A stretch of DNA of 64,000 nt from Shewanella atlantica (GTDB taxonomy: Bacteria > Pseudomonadota > Gammaproteobacteria > Enterobacterales > Shewanellaceae). Positions 18,875-27,374 of the stretch are shown here, piece after piece (the stretch's first letter is position 1; the number at the start of each line of letters is the position of its first letter). The notes under the pieces were generated by a model. That model was given only the letters and a program-made list of their open reading frames with translations. It ran no database searches and had not been told where the DNA came from. The stretch covers positions 124,001-188,000 of the forward strand of contig NZ_RXNV01000004.1 in assembly GCF_003966265.1 (NCBI RefSeq). Reading direction: 5' to 3'. Made by a program: the position numbers and the translations under genes.

Positions 18875-20176
18875 ATGGTTTTTGTTGAATTATTCGTTGT
18901 CCTCGCGTTTATCTATCTTGGAGCCAGAATTGGCGGAATAGGTATTGGTCTGGCTGGCGGCGCCGGCGTGCTGGTTCTGTCACTATTTCTCGGCGTCGAT
19001 ACCGGCCACATTCCGGTCGATGTGATTCTTATCATCATGTCGGTGATTGCAGCCATTGCTGCAATGCAGGTAGCTGGAGGCCTGGAATGGCTGGTCGATC
19101 TATCAGAGACCTTCCTGCGCAAGAACCCTAAACATATCAACTTCTATGCCCCTGTCGTGACCTACTTTATGACGCTGCTGGCGGGTACCGGCCATACGGC
19201 ATTTTCAACACTGCCGGTCATCGCCGAAGTGGCAAAAGAACAAGGCATCAGGCCATCGAGACCCCTTGGGATCTCAGTCGTAGCCTCGCAAATCGCCATT
19301 ACCGCCTCCCCGATATCGGCTGCAGTGGTATTCTTTTCCGGGATTTTAGAACCCATCGGTGTGAGTTACCTGACGCTGCTGGCTGTCTGCATCCCCACCA
19401 CCTTCATCGCCTGTATGGTCGGGGCTTTCGTCTCTAATTTCTTAGGCTGTGAATTGAAAGATGACCCGGTATATCAGGCGCGCCTGGAGAAGGGATTAAT
19501 TAAACTGCAGGGCAAAACTCAAAGGGATATTCTCCCCACGGCCAAACCCGCAACCTATATATTTATCACGGCCATTATCGGTGTCATTGTTTACGCCACC
19601 TTAATCTCAGACACGGTAAACCTTATTCCAAACCCATCTCTGGGCCGCAATGAAGCCATCATGGTATTTATGCTTTCGGCTGCTACTGCGATTGTGGCAT
19701 TCACCAAAATTGATGCCTCAGAGATTGCCAATGCCGCTACCTTCAAGTCCGGTATGAGTGCCTGCATCTGTGTGTTAGGTGTCGCCTGGCTGGGAGACAC
19801 CTTCGTGTCCAGCCACATTAACGATATTAAAGCACTCTCTGCAGATGTGCTTAATCAGTACCCCTGGATGCTGGCGGTGACCCTGTTTTTTGCATCTATG
19901 CTGCTCTACTCCCAAGGCGCGACCACTACTGCATTGATGCCGGCAGCCTTAGCCATTGGCGTCGCCCCCATCACCGCTATCGCCTCATTTGCCGCCGTAA
20001 GCGCCCTATTTGTATTGCCAACTTACCCGACACTGTTAGCCGCAGTGCAGATGGATGATACCGGCTCGACACGCATCGGAAATATGGTATTTAACCATCC
20101 ATTCCTGATCCCAGGACTCGTCACTATATCGACCTCAGTGGCATTAGGGTTTGCGTTTGGCGGGATGATGCTTTAA
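18875..20176 (+). CDS. dcuA: Anaerobic C4-dicarboxylate transporter DcuA
   Basis: ATG 18875 gives 433 residues, the same length as E. coli DcuA; an upstream extension of 18 codons is open but lacks support. It is a polytopic inner-membrane carrier with the N-terminal signature IYLGARIGGIGIGLAGG and family stretches such as LLAGTGHTAFSTLPVIAEVA and YSQGATTTALMPAALAIGV. DcuA/DcuB carriers exchange fumarate, malate or aspartate for succinate, which fits fumarate respiration. A CRP-like box lies upstream and a GC-rich hairpin downstream. DcuB is the main alternative name, but length and sequence style favour DcuA. Confidence 0.88.
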   Translation: MVFVELFVVLAFIYLGARIGGIGIGLAGGAGVLVLSLFLGVDTGHIPVDVILIIMSVIAAIAAMQVAGGLEWLVDLSETFLRKNPKHINFYAPVVTYFMTLLAGTGHTAFSTLPVIAEVAKEQGIRPSRPLGISVVASQIAITASPISAAVVFFSGILEPIGVSYLTLLAVCIPTTFIACMVGAFVSNFLGCELKDDPVYQARLEKGLIKLQGKTQRDILPTAKPATYIFITAIIGVIVYATLISDTVNLIPNPSLGRNEAIMVFMLSAATAIVAFTKIDASEIANAATFKSGMSACICVLGVAWLGDTFVSSHINDIKALSADVLNQYPWMLAVTLFFASMLLYSQGATTTALMPAALAIGVAPITAIASFAAVSALFVLPTYPTLLAAVQMDDTGSTRIGNMVFNHPFLIPGLVTISTSVALGFAFGGMML

Positions 20177-20233
20177 TCAGAGAGTTACACTAAAGCTAAA
20201 GTCATTCTTGAATATAAATGAGCTTAGCAATCT

Positions 20234-20264
20234 GCCCCTGTCTGCCAAGCGACAGGGGCCTTGT
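20234..20264 (+). terminator. Hairpin after dcuA, probable terminator
   Basis: GCCCCTGTC-tgccaagc-GACAGGGGC is a perfect 9-bp stem. Only a short T-rich tail (CTTGT) follows. Confidence 0.7.
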
Positions 20265-20270
20265 CCCATT

Positions 20271-20337
20271 ACTTATATTTCAATAACTATTGTTTCACTG
20301 ATTATTTATGTTTCGCTAAATACTTATGTTTCACCAT
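20271..20337. repeat. Imperfect 18-bp tandem repeat overlapping the GNAT stop codon
   Basis: Units of about 18 bp related to ACTTATGTTTCACTAAAT follow one another at 20271-20285 (partial), 20286-20303, 20304-20321 and 20322-20337. The last unit includes the final three codons and the stop of the GNAT gene, so the array probably spread out from the gene end. Confidence 0.55.
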
Positions 20338-20746
20338 AGGTTTTCATCAGAAAGTAGCGCGCAGGGCTTCCCGGGAACTCAGGTACTGAGCCGATAATCT
20401 CAAACCCAAGTTTTTGATAAAACACCGGTGCCTGGATTGACAAGGTATCCACCTGGGAAACTAAGCAGCCTCGCCCTATTGCCTCGTCTTCGGCTAACTC
20501 CATCAGCTGCCGCCCAAGTCCTGTGCCTCTGTATTTTTTATCGACCCAAACCACTCCAATTAAGAAGTTTCTGTAAATGGTCCGCCCGGAAACTCCTCCG
20601 ATTAATTCTCCATTATCATCCCGACTTATGACCGATAGCGGGAGCGTTGATTCATCCCCCAACTGTTCATGGACATGCGCCCGCACACCGTCAACCAGTT
20701 CATTCACCAGTACGGGATCTTCTTCATTGATCACTTGAAACTTCAC
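20324..20746 (-). CDS. GNAT family N-acetyltransferase
   Basis: A 140-residue single-domain GNAT enzyme. The acetyl-CoA binding motif A is VWVDKKYRGTGLGRQLME (R/Q-x-x-G-x-G/A form), followed by motif B region VFYQKLGFEIIG and the C-terminal FPGSPARYFLMK. GNATs move an acetyl group from acetyl-CoA to an amine; the acceptor here is unknown. The start is GTG at 20746, supported by GAGGAG eight bases upstream. Its stop lies inside a small tandem repeat shared with the dcuA downstream region. Confidence 0.85.
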   Translation of the reverse strand: MKFQVINEEDPVLVNELVDGVRAHVHEQLGDESTLPLSVISRDDNGELIGGVSGRTIYRNFLIGVVWVDKKYRGTGLGRQLMELAEDEAIGRGCLVSQVDTLSIQAPVFYQKLGFEIIGSVPEFPGSPARYFLMKTYGET

Positions 20747-20847
20747 TTAACGCTCCTCGGTTATCACGCTGAAATTGGCCAGGCCAATTGCACTTAGCCC
20801 AATGGTACTTAACACTCAGCACTTGGACTTATTTAGGCCAAAAAGAC

Positions 20848-21363
20848 TTAGCTAGACCAAAAATCGGCCAGAGACTCAAAACCTTCGGGAGGCGTTGCCG
20901 ATGCACGCCAATAAGTGCGGCCATCATCGGTGCGTTTAAGCAGTTTATGGTTGCAAAGCTCACGGCGGATCAAAGCAAAATCCTCAAAGTCGAGGAAGTT
21001 CTTTAAGGTGTCATTCACTTGCCGTTCGCTGTAGCTTTGTTGGTACTGAAACCGACACCAGAAAAACCACAAACTTTGTTGCTGGATAGCATACTTCGAA
21101 GGCCAGGTATGCATGATGTAGTCCGCACTCATAAAGGGCATCAGCCGTTTAGGAATAGGAACGGATAGACTGGATTGAGAAGACCGTTGTTCAACATGCT
21201 GCTGGCGCAATTGCTGGAAGTTTTGTAAACCCGTCGCCTTGGCCAGGATATTTAGCATCTCTACATGGCTGGGAAACGACTCATGTTGTTGCAACTGTTT
21301 ACGTAACGATTTAGCCAACGAAGAGATATCGTCGCAGCTAAAAGGGGTCAGATTTTTTGACAT
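20848..21363 (-). CDS. DUF2087 domain protein
   Basis: The 171-residue product ends in a DUF2087-type module: YSERQVNDTLKNFLDFEDFA, LIRRELCNHKLLKRTDDG and YWRA, a winged-helix-like fold often joined to regulators. The N-terminal 70 residues are helical (SCDDISSLAKSLRKQLQQ) and contain LNILAKATGLQNFQQLRQ. The role may be DNA- or RNA-binding regulation, which is inference. It is divergent from the eIF-2B-like gene across about 500 bp. Confidence 0.7.
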   Translation of the reverse strand: MSKNLTPFSCDDISSLAKSLRKQLQQHESFPSHVEMLNILAKATGLQNFQQLRQQHVEQRSSQSSLSVPIPKRLMPFMSADYIMHTWPSKYAIQQQSLWFFWCRFQYQQSYSERQVNDTLKNFLDFEDFALIRRELCNHKLLKRTDDGRTYWRASATPPEGFESLADFWSS

Positions 21364-21561
21364 AGGATTTACCCGTTTTCTGGGTGCCTAATAATCGAAT
21401 GCAGCAGCATTCAAGGGTCAGTGATCGCCATTCCAAACAAGGCACACAAATCTTCAGGTAGCCTGAAATCTTAAATTGATATCTTTAATTAGATACCCTT
21501 AGTGCTATCAGCAGGTTTAGCGCTGCGCTCAATAAAAAGTGCAGTGGCGATGCCTGGGTGA

Positions 21562-21656
21562 ACTGCCGACCCGGAGATTATCTTAACGGGGTTAAGATAA
21601 ATTGCAACACTCAAGGTTAGGCACTTGTCCGATAACAATTTCCAATTATCTTTCGG
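21562..21656 (+). repeat. Dispersed repeat, copy 1
   Basis: The 34-base core at 21623-21656 matches 37943-37976 at 29 of 34 positions without gaps (shared parts ACTTGTC, GATAACAA, TATCTTT). Upstream parts also match loosely (ACTGCC near the left end of both). It is a degenerate dispersed element of unknown nature. Confidence 0.55.
21578..21600 (+). repeat. Perfect 10-bp hairpin
   Basis: TTATCTTAAC-GGG-GTTAAGATAA. It sits in a divergent promoter region without a T-run, so an operator or a structured leader is more likely than a terminator. Confidence 0.6.
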
Positions 21657-21763
21657 GGTTGGGCTAATCGGGCGGGTTTGGTACTTAGTTTATTCGCTGG
21701 GAACCATAGCGTCATCGGTGTGTATTGTTTGCAGTAAACAACCACACTTCACAAAGTGATTCT

Positions 21764-21833
21764 AAAACCCAGATGCTGAAACAATGCTCCTGAAACTCAG
21801 CTCTTGAAACCCTGGTCCTGAAACAATGATGAA
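21764..21833 (+). repeat. 14-bp tandem repeat, five imperfect units
   Basis: Five consecutive 14-bp units start at 21764, 21778, 21792, 21806 and 21820 with the common form GAAACnntGvTCCT. The array ends 27 bp before the start of the eIF-2B-like gene, so a change in copy number would move its promoter or leader. Confidence 0.7.
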
Positions 21834-21860
21834 GTGGGCAGTATCAACTAATATTGATTT

Positions 21861-22787
21861 ATGGAGAACAATCAATTCAAGCAGGCATGCCTGGAAAAAA
21901 TCATTGCGGACCACCAAAGTGGCTCTGCTAAAATTGCCTTCGTGGCGCTTCAGGCCCTTGCAGACTATAGTCAGCGCAGTGTGGTGACAGAGCCGGCGAC
22001 CTATCTGAAAGACTTGAACTCCTTTGCCCTTGAGCTGCAACAAACACGTCCCAGCATGGCTATGCTGACCAATATCATCGATGCCTGGCGACAGGAAGTA
22101 AATAAGAATGAGAATAAAAACCCGCAATCAAATCTAATGACCTTAAAGCAAGTCGCACTGGGTAAAGCAAACGATTTAATGATGCAATCCAGCCAAGCCA
22201 ATGATCGCATTGTTCAACATGTTTGCGAGCTGATTGCGGACAAGAGTGTCGTTCTCACTCATAGTATCAGCTCTACGATTATCAACTGCTTTACTAAGCT
22301 GGCAACGAAGAATATAAGCGCGATTATCACTGAATCCAGACCGGGTAATGAAGGCCTACTAGTCGCCAAAATGCTATCGAAATCAGGCATAGAAACGCAA
22401 TACATCACTGACGCACAATTGGGCTTATTCATGCCAAAAGCAGATGTTGTTCTACTGGGTGCCGATTCAATTTTGGCTGACGGTTCAGTCGTTAATAAAG
22501 CGGGAACTTATCTTACCGCCCTGGCGGCCCATGATGTCGGCATCCCGTTTTATATCTGTGCAGAAAACTTTAAACAAAGCAGGAAAAGCAGCGAAACCAT
22601 TCATTTGGAAGAGATGGATACCGCCGAAATAAACTTACCTGTTCTGCCCCATATCGTACCGAGAAATATCTATTTTGATGTCACCCCGGCCAGACTGATC
22701 AGCGGATGGATAAATGAACATGGTGTACAAACGCTTACGATTTTGCAGATAGGGTTAACAAAACCTACGACCGATAAAGATTATTAA
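21861..22787 (+). CDS. eIF-2B alpha/beta/delta-like protein
   Basis: The 308-residue product belongs to the family of eIF-2B regulatory subunits, MtnA and ribose-1,5-bisphosphate isomerase. Diagnostic parts are VVLTHSISSTI (residues about 130-140), ITESRPGNEGLLVAKML (phosphosugar loop), DAQLGLFMPKADVVLLGAD (substrate/catalytic Asp region), ADGSVVNKAGTYLTALAA and VPFYICAE-like IPFYICAENF. Bacteria lack eIF2, so the activity is probably isomerisation of a phosphorylated sugar, but none can be named. The gene is isolated, preceded by a tandem repeat and lacking a clear ribosome-binding site. Confidence 0.8.
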   Translation: MENNQFKQACLEKIIADHQSGSAKIAFVALQALADYSQRSVVTEPATYLKDLNSFALELQQTRPSMAMLTNIIDAWRQEVNKNENKNPQSNLMTLKQVALGKANDLMMQSSQANDRIVQHVCELIADKSVVLTHSISSTIINCFTKLATKNISAIITESRPGNEGLLVAKMLSKSGIETQYITDAQLGLFMPKADVVLLGADSILADGSVVNKAGTYLTALAAHDVGIPFYICAENFKQSRKSSETIHLEEMDTAEINLPVLPHIVPRNIYFDVTPARLISGWINEHGVQTLTILQIGLTKPTTDKDY

Positions 22788-22868
22788 AGAGAGCAACTTG
22801 ACGAAAAAACAAACAGAAATTAGTACCAAAACTACCCCATAACCCTAAGAATTCTTAAAGAGATAAAG

Positions 22869-23771
22869 CTATAAAAATATAGGTAACTCATCTTTTAAAA
22901 ATTCTATAAATGTCGATACTTTGACTGAAGGACTGGTTCCGCGATAGCACACAGCACTGATATCTCGTTTATCATGTACAGTTTGCTCCTTCAATACCTC
23001 GATCAATTTTCCATTATTCCGGTCTGATTTGGTCATAAAGTCAGAGACGCAGGCAATGCCGGCACCAGAAAGAGTCAACTTCCTCAATACTTCACCGCTG
23101 GACGCTACAACTCGAGGGCAAATTTTTAACTTTTTTCCTTTACCATCTTCAATGGGCCATGTATTTAATATGGATGGGCCTTCAAGACCTAGCAAGATAT
23201 GATTTTTAAGATCTTCAATTGAACTTGGGAAGCCATACCTACGCAGGTACTCAGAGCTGGCTAATAAGCGCCGTTTACTTGAGCCAATATGAGTAACGTG
23301 GTAACTCGATTCAGTTATGGGAGCGACTCGTAGCGCGATATCAGCTTTGCTTTCAATAATATCGATTATCTCTTCACTGTTTTGCAATTCAATGTTCACG
23401 TCTGGATAAAGTTCTAAATACTTCTTTATAATCGGGCAAACCAGATGAACTAAGACTGGAGAAGCACCATTAACTCGCAAGGTACCAGATGGCGTTGAGT
23501 CGTTAGTTCTGAATTCATGTTCAATATTGTTAACTGATGTAGTTATCTCTTTGGCATGGGCAAGTAATTTTAGTCCGTCATTAGTAAATTCTATCTTTCT
23601 CGTGTTACGCATGATTAACGATGTGTCTAACTTCAGCTCAAGTCTGGATAAGCTGCGACTGATGGTTGAAGGCATTACCCCCAAATCAGCTGATGCAGAG
23701 GTTATTGAGCCAGACTCATACACTGCCATTAAGATTCTAAGTTCATCTAATGTAACGTTTTCATTTATCAT
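22869..23771 (-). CDS. LysR family transcriptional regulator
   Basis: A 300-residue LTTR. The N-terminal helix-turn-helix is clear (LDELRILMAVYESGSITSAS, MPSTISRSLSRLELKLDTSL), followed by the LysR substrate-binding domain (GTLRVNGASPVLVHLVCPII, then a typical hinge). It is on the same strand as, and last in line after, the cytochrome, flavoenzyme and porin genes. It may therefore control that cluster; the effector is unknown. The 92-bp gap in front holds a hairpin, so it may also have its own promoter. Confidence 0.88.
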   Translation of the reverse strand: MINENVTLDELRILMAVYESGSITSASADLGVMPSTISRSLSRLELKLDTSLIMRNTRKIEFTNDGLKLLAHAKEITTSVNNIEHEFRTNDSTPSGTLRVNGASPVLVHLVCPIIKKYLELYPDVNIELQNSEEIIDIIESKADIALRVAPITESSYHVTHIGSSKRRLLASSEYLRRYGFPSSIEDLKNHILLGLEGPSILNTWPIEDGKGKKLKICPRVVASSGEVLRKLTLSGAGIACVSDFMTKSDRNNGKLIEVLKEQTVHDKRDISAVCYRGTSPSVKVSTFIEFLKDELPIFL

Positions 23772-23814
23772 GTGATGCCTTTGCAGTGTACTTTATCTAT
23801 CAAATAATTAATTA

Positions 23815-23835
23815 GGCCAATCGAGTTGATTGGCC
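23815..23835. terminator. Hairpin between porin and LysR genes
   Basis: GGCCAATC-gagtt-GATTGGCC, followed on the plus strand by CATTTTTT and on the minus strand by TAATTAATT. It could attenuate read-through from the porin gene into the LysR gene. Confidence 0.5.
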
Positions 23836-23863
23836 CATTTTTTGAGAAAGTAACCCAGTTTAT

Positions 23864-24961
23864 TTAGAAGTAGTAACCCAGGTTAATGTTTATTTTCTTG
23901 TCCCAATCTCCGAATTCATCTTGTAAGCCTACATGGTTGCTACGTGAAGACCAAAGCATGTTCTTGCCCACAATAAAATCGAACCAAGCAAGGAGCGGCC
24001 CGTTTGCAACACTCATACCGGTGACGTTTTGGTAGCTATCGTCAAAATCGTCATGCTCTGGCATCAAAACATTAAAGTCATTATAGAACTTAAATGTGCC
24101 CCAACTTAGCTCTGCAGTTTTGGATACGTTAGCCGTAATAGAGGAGGCTTCTGAAGCCACCTCATAAGCCGCGCCAACCACACTCAATGCCACAGCGTTT
24201 TGTTCTGGAGCTGTATCAAATTCGTATTTTAGGTACTGAGCCTGCACGTTCCAACCATTTAATGTACCATCATAATGGACTGCATATGCATAACGATTGT
24301 CGTTATTACCTGTAGCATTGTCATACATTTGGCCATACTCAACTGATGCTCCAATAGTAGATTTAATACCAAAGGTATCGACAAAGAATGATTGGCGAAG
24401 GTTAATCTGATTGGATTCCTCTGCCGTATATTCGGTGCCATTGACAGTACCTGTATAGAGATCCGCTGCGAATCGATTGGTCATTGATGCAGAGTTTTCT
24501 GCACCTTTGAAGAAAGCCACATCGGTACGAGAGTTTTCACCATCAAATTGAACAGAAAAACCGGTGTCATAGTCATCCTCAAAGCCGACGTAGTACTGCA
24601 AGCTTAGCCAGAAGCTATTAGAGATAAAGCCTATGTTTCCAAACGGTACCTTAGTGACACCAGCTCTTATCATAGTGTCGTCATTGGGAGTATAGTAAGC
24701 ATACCCATGTTTAATCGCATCAAAATCAGCTCTCAAGCGATATTCCATCGATACACCAAAGTCATCCATTTCGCCGTTAAACGAAAATGCGGCAACCTCA
24801 AATTTCATGTCACCGTATTTGTCTTTTGATGCCTCGTCATAATCCACATAGGAATAGTTCACGCGGACCATACCGCCCATATCATAATTACTCTCAGCTA
24901 TTGCTGGGGTACTTAACATCATTGCACTGCAAATCAGAGCAAATACACTTGTATTGTTCAT
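23864..24961 (-). CDS. Outer-membrane porin-like beta-barrel protein
   Basis: ATG 24961 (MNNTSVFALICSAMMLSTPA) follows GGAA by nine bases and gives 365 residues; an ATG five codons upstream is less likely. A signal peptide ends near AIA. The mature part alternates aromatic and polar residues with many Tyr, Asp and Asn (GGMVRVNYSYVDYDE, YRLRADFDAIKHGYAYYTP), and it ends in ...KININLGYYF, with the C-terminal Phe needed for BAM insertion. This is the build of a 16-strand phosphate/polyphosphate-type porin as found next to respiratory or catabolic genes in Shewanella. It probably lets the reductase substrate into the periplasm. Confidence 0.75.
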   Translation of the reverse strand: MNNTSVFALICSAMMLSTPAIAESNYDMGGMVRVNYSYVDYDEASKDKYGDMKFEVAAFSFNGEMDDFGVSMEYRLRADFDAIKHGYAYYTPNDDTMIRAGVTKVPFGNIGFISNSFWLSLQYYVGFEDDYDTGFSVQFDGENSRTDVAFFKGAENSASMTNRFAADLYTGTVNGTEYTAEESNQINLRQSFFVDTFGIKSTIGASVEYGQMYDNATGNNDNRYAYAVHYDGTLNGWNVQAQYLKYEFDTAPEQNAVALSVVGAAYEVASEASSITANVSKTAELSWGTFKFYNDFNVLMPEHDDFDDSYQNVTGMSVANGPLLAWFDFIVGKNMLWSSRSNHVGLQDEFGDWDKKININLGYYF

Positions 24962-24991
24962 TTTTATAATTTCCATAAACAGGTCTTAGAA

Positions 24992-25022
24992 GACCGCACA
25001 GGTTATTAGTTTGTGTGCGGTC
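24992..25022 (-). terminator. Intercistronic hairpin between flavoenzyme and porin genes
   Basis: GACCGCAC and GTGCGGTC form a perfect 8-bp stem with a 15-base loop in the 93-bp gap. There is no T-run, so RNA stabilisation or partial attenuation is more likely than full termination. Confidence 0.5.
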
Positions 25023-25054
25023 AATCAGGTGATCTAAATTAATTGGTTAAATAG

Positions 25055-26284
25055 TTAATGTCCGGCAGGAATATAAGCGCGGGATACGTTTAAAACACAC
25101 TGAGATTTTTGCGTGCCGTAATTGGCGATACACCAGTTACACGATAAACATCTTGGCTTATGATTTGGATCTTGTTTCCAGTTATTGGCTAGATTTGGCT
25201 CTGACAACATGGTCCGGCCGAAGCCAAATGCTTCAACATTTTTAACTTCAGCAAGAATTTCTTCCATTAGTTTTGGCGAACGGTTACCACCAGTCACCAT
25301 CATTGGAATATCCACATGCTCACTGATATATTTGGCATCATTAGCGAAATAGGATTGATCTTTTTCGTCTTGGATTTCCGGATGGAACTCTCCCATTCCA
25401 CGTACTTTATTACCGCCACTAATATCTAATGCAGTTATACCGCGCTTAACTAAACCTTTAATGACATAAAGGTTTTCATCTTGGGTGTTACCACCAGCTT
25501 GGCTACCTAAGTAGTCTCGTCCATGTACTTTTGCAATGATTGGGTAATCAGGACCGACAGCTCCACGTACGGCCTCTAAAATTTCAAACGCAAAGCGGGC
25601 ACGATTTTCTATTGGGCCGCCATATTCGTCAGTACGGTCATTGTAATAAGGGAATAAGAATTGACTCACCAGATAGTTGTGGGCGAAGTGCAACTCAATG
25701 GCATCGAATCCTGCTTTCTTAGCTCTGATGGCTGCATCGATAAATGCCTGAAGCGAATATTCTATGTCTTGCTTGGTCATGACTTTGTTTGGCACAGTGC
25801 CATAGATTGGATGAGGTACTTTCGATGCACCGTATACATCGCGGTGATCGATTCGATAATCACTCTGCGGACCAACCATAGCCAACTGAACTGCGATTTT
25901 TGAGCCGTGTTCGTGGGCATTTTCAACAACTTTTTTGTACAGTTCTATCTGAGAGTCGTCGTATAACCCTGTTCCGGCTTGACCATACTGATCTTCTTTT
26001 AAGATATAAGTCAGACCAGTGATAATAAGACCGACTCCACCTTCTGCCAGCTCGCGATGAACCCGCATTAAATCTTCAGTGGGATCACCATCAACCGTGG
26101 CGCGATATTGTGATGTTGCTGAACGGATGAGTCTGTTCTTCAGGGTTAAGGTGCCCAGTTTTGTCTCTTCAAAGAGCTTGCGCTTCGATGAATCGGCGTT
26201 ACTGTTGGCGAATGATACTCCGACAGGAGCGCCTGCAACGGCCATTCCCATAAACTTGATTAACGTACGGCGGTCAATACTCAT
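25055..26284 (-). CDS. Tat-exported old yellow enzyme family flavoprotein
   Basis: The 409-residue protein starts MSIDRRTLIKFMGMAVAGAP, a twin-arginine signal, so a folded flavoprotein is predicted to be sent to the periplasm. The rest is an OYE-type TIM barrel: LGTLTLKNRLIRSATSQ at the N-terminus, HFAHNYLVSQFLFPYYN and RTDEYGGPIENRARFAFEI with the family signature, then KVHGRDYLG. Near the C-terminus C379-x2-C382-x2-C385-x10-C396 resembles the 4Fe-4S site of 2,4-dienoyl-CoA reductase relatives. FMN and perhaps a cluster are thus expected. Reduction of an activated C=C bond in the periplasm with electrons from the tetraheme cytochrome encoded 20 bp upstream is inferred. OYE enzymes are normally cytosolic and NAD(P)H-dependent, so this is unusual. 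Confidence 0.82.
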   Translation of the reverse strand: MSIDRRTLIKFMGMAVAGAPVGVSFANSNADSSKRKLFEETKLGTLTLKNRLIRSATSQYRATVDGDPTEDLMRVHRELAEGGVGLIITGLTYILKEDQYGQAGTGLYDDSQIELYKKVVENAHEHGSKIAVQLAMVGPQSDYRIDHRDVYGASKVPHPIYGTVPNKVMTKQDIEYSLQAFIDAAIRAKKAGFDAIELHFAHNYLVSQFLFPYYNDRTDEYGGPIENRARFAFEILEAVRGAVGPDYPIIAKVHGRDYLGSQAGGNTQDENLYVIKGLVKRGITALDISGGNKVRGMGEFHPEIQDEKDQSYFANDAKYISEHVDIPMMVTGGNRSPKLMEEILAEVKNVEAFGFGRTMLSEPNLANNWKQDPNHKPRCLSCNWCIANYGTQKSQCVLNVSRAYIPAGH

Positions 26285-26304
26285 AATTACCTCAATTCTA
26301 ATTA

Positions 26305-26715
26305 CTATTTATGGCAGCTGGAATTAGTGCATCCAGTTAAGCTTGGCTTGTCTTTACTTCGGGTCTTTTGTTCATTCACGTGGCAAGAAAGGCAACGAGT
26401 ACCAAGATCACCCGGCAGAGCTTTACGACCATGAATGGCTTTGAAGTAAGAGCTATCAATAGACTTGTCTTTCTTCGCGGTAGAGTGACAGCTTGCACAC
26501 TTGTACGAGGTGAAGCTCATTCCGCGTTCTTCATTTTTATGATGGCATTGAGTACATTCCACTTGCGTGTGACGTAAGTGATCAAACTCAACAGGCTTGG
26601 ATGTTTCGTGCATAGGTAGAACAGCTTGTGGCACTTCTTGCTTAAATGTATCCGACCAGGCTGGCATAGAGATGGCTGCAATAATTACAGACGCAATGGC
26701 TAATTTGGCTTTCAT
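26305..26715 (-). CDS. Small periplasmic tetraheme cytochrome c (c3-like)
   Basis: ATG 26715 gives 136 residues. Residues 1-21 are a Sec signal peptide (AIASVIIAAISMPAWS). Four haem-binding motifs follow: CTQCH (54-58), CASCH (73-77), CLSCH (108-112) and a spaced CTNSSCH (129-135, CX4CH). The CX4CH form and extra histidines (H46, H49, H59, H95) fit the class III/cytochrome c7-c3 group used as soluble electron shuttles. It is first in the minus-strand run with the Tat flavoenzyme and porin genes, so it most likely carries electrons from the quinol side to that enzyme. The pairing is inference. Confidence 0.85.
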   Translation of the reverse strand: MKAKLAIASVIIAAISMPAWSDTFKQEVPQAVLPMHETSKPVEFDHLRHTQVECTQCHHKNEERGMSFTSYKCASCHSTAKKDKSIDSSYFKAIHGRKALPGDLGTRCLSCHVNEQKTRSKDKPSLTGCTNSSCHK

Positions 26716-27374
26716 AAGGCTTCCCAATATTTGATTTTCACAAGTGCTGCCAAATTGTTATGGGCAGCACCTGATTGTCACAAATATTTCACCACGGCTC
26801 TGTTTTTGGCTCAAGGCAAGTGGCGCAAAGCACTTTTGCAGCAATTAAGTTGAGGCTTTTTTTCTATTTTTATTTATATAAACTGCATAATGACCATATG
26901 AATAATCTAATTAAAGATTGGCTAAACATGCACTTTTGTTCGCAAAATTTTAGTGCGATTCAACACAATGTATACCTTCAAATTGAGGTGTATCACAATT
27001 GTTGATTTTTTTGCGTTTTAACTAGGCATGACTGCTTATTGAAGACTGGGAAAACAAATTATTTTTGTAATTTTTTAAACTGTAGTAAATGAAAAACCCA
27101 ACATAGACACTTTTATCCCTCTCCAGTAACGAAATATACTTATTGACTGAAATGTCGGTTTAAGGTCTAACCGCATTTTTAGCCTATCTTCACTTAGAAG
27201 CCTTTATATTACGCCCTAGGTAATAACAAAATATTATTACATTGATAACCATTGATAATTTAACGTTCTTGTTAGTTCACTGTACATTCTCTACATCGAA
27301 AATAACTCATCATCAAAACGGACGACTCATACTGTTTACTTCCAGATTTGGTAATACGTTTCAAAGGGCGATAT
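26716..27374. other. Divergent promoter region between the cytochrome operon and gloA-nemA
   Basis: About 660 bp of AT-rich sequence between the two arms of the reductase locus. It holds an inverted repeat at 27220-27240. No convincing small gene was found; open frames here lack ribosome-binding sites. Confidence 0.5.
27220..27240 (+). promoter_or_regulatory. Inverted repeat upstream of gloA
   Basis: GTAATAA-caaaata-TTATTAC, perfect 7-bp arms with a 7-base spacer, about 135 bp before gloA. The shape and AT-rich dyad suit a LysR- or TetR-type operator, but no regulator can be assigned. Confidence 0.35.

Larger units (their letters stand above)
21364..21860. other. Divergent intergenic region with hairpin and two repeat types
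   Basis: About 500 bp without a gene. It contains a perfect hairpin (21578-21600), one copy of a dispersed repeat (21562-21656) and a 14-bp tandem array (21764-21833) immediately before the eIF-2B-like gene. Confidence 0.5.

Noticed and set aside
21615-21660. Possible integron attC site (GTTAGGC core-like word)
   Set aside because: No matching R'' / R' partner or palindromic body and no integrase gene were found.
26775-27005. 76-codon open frame in the divergent region of the reductase locus
   Set aside because: AT-rich, no ribosome-binding site, no recognisable protein features, and it overlaps the expected promoters.
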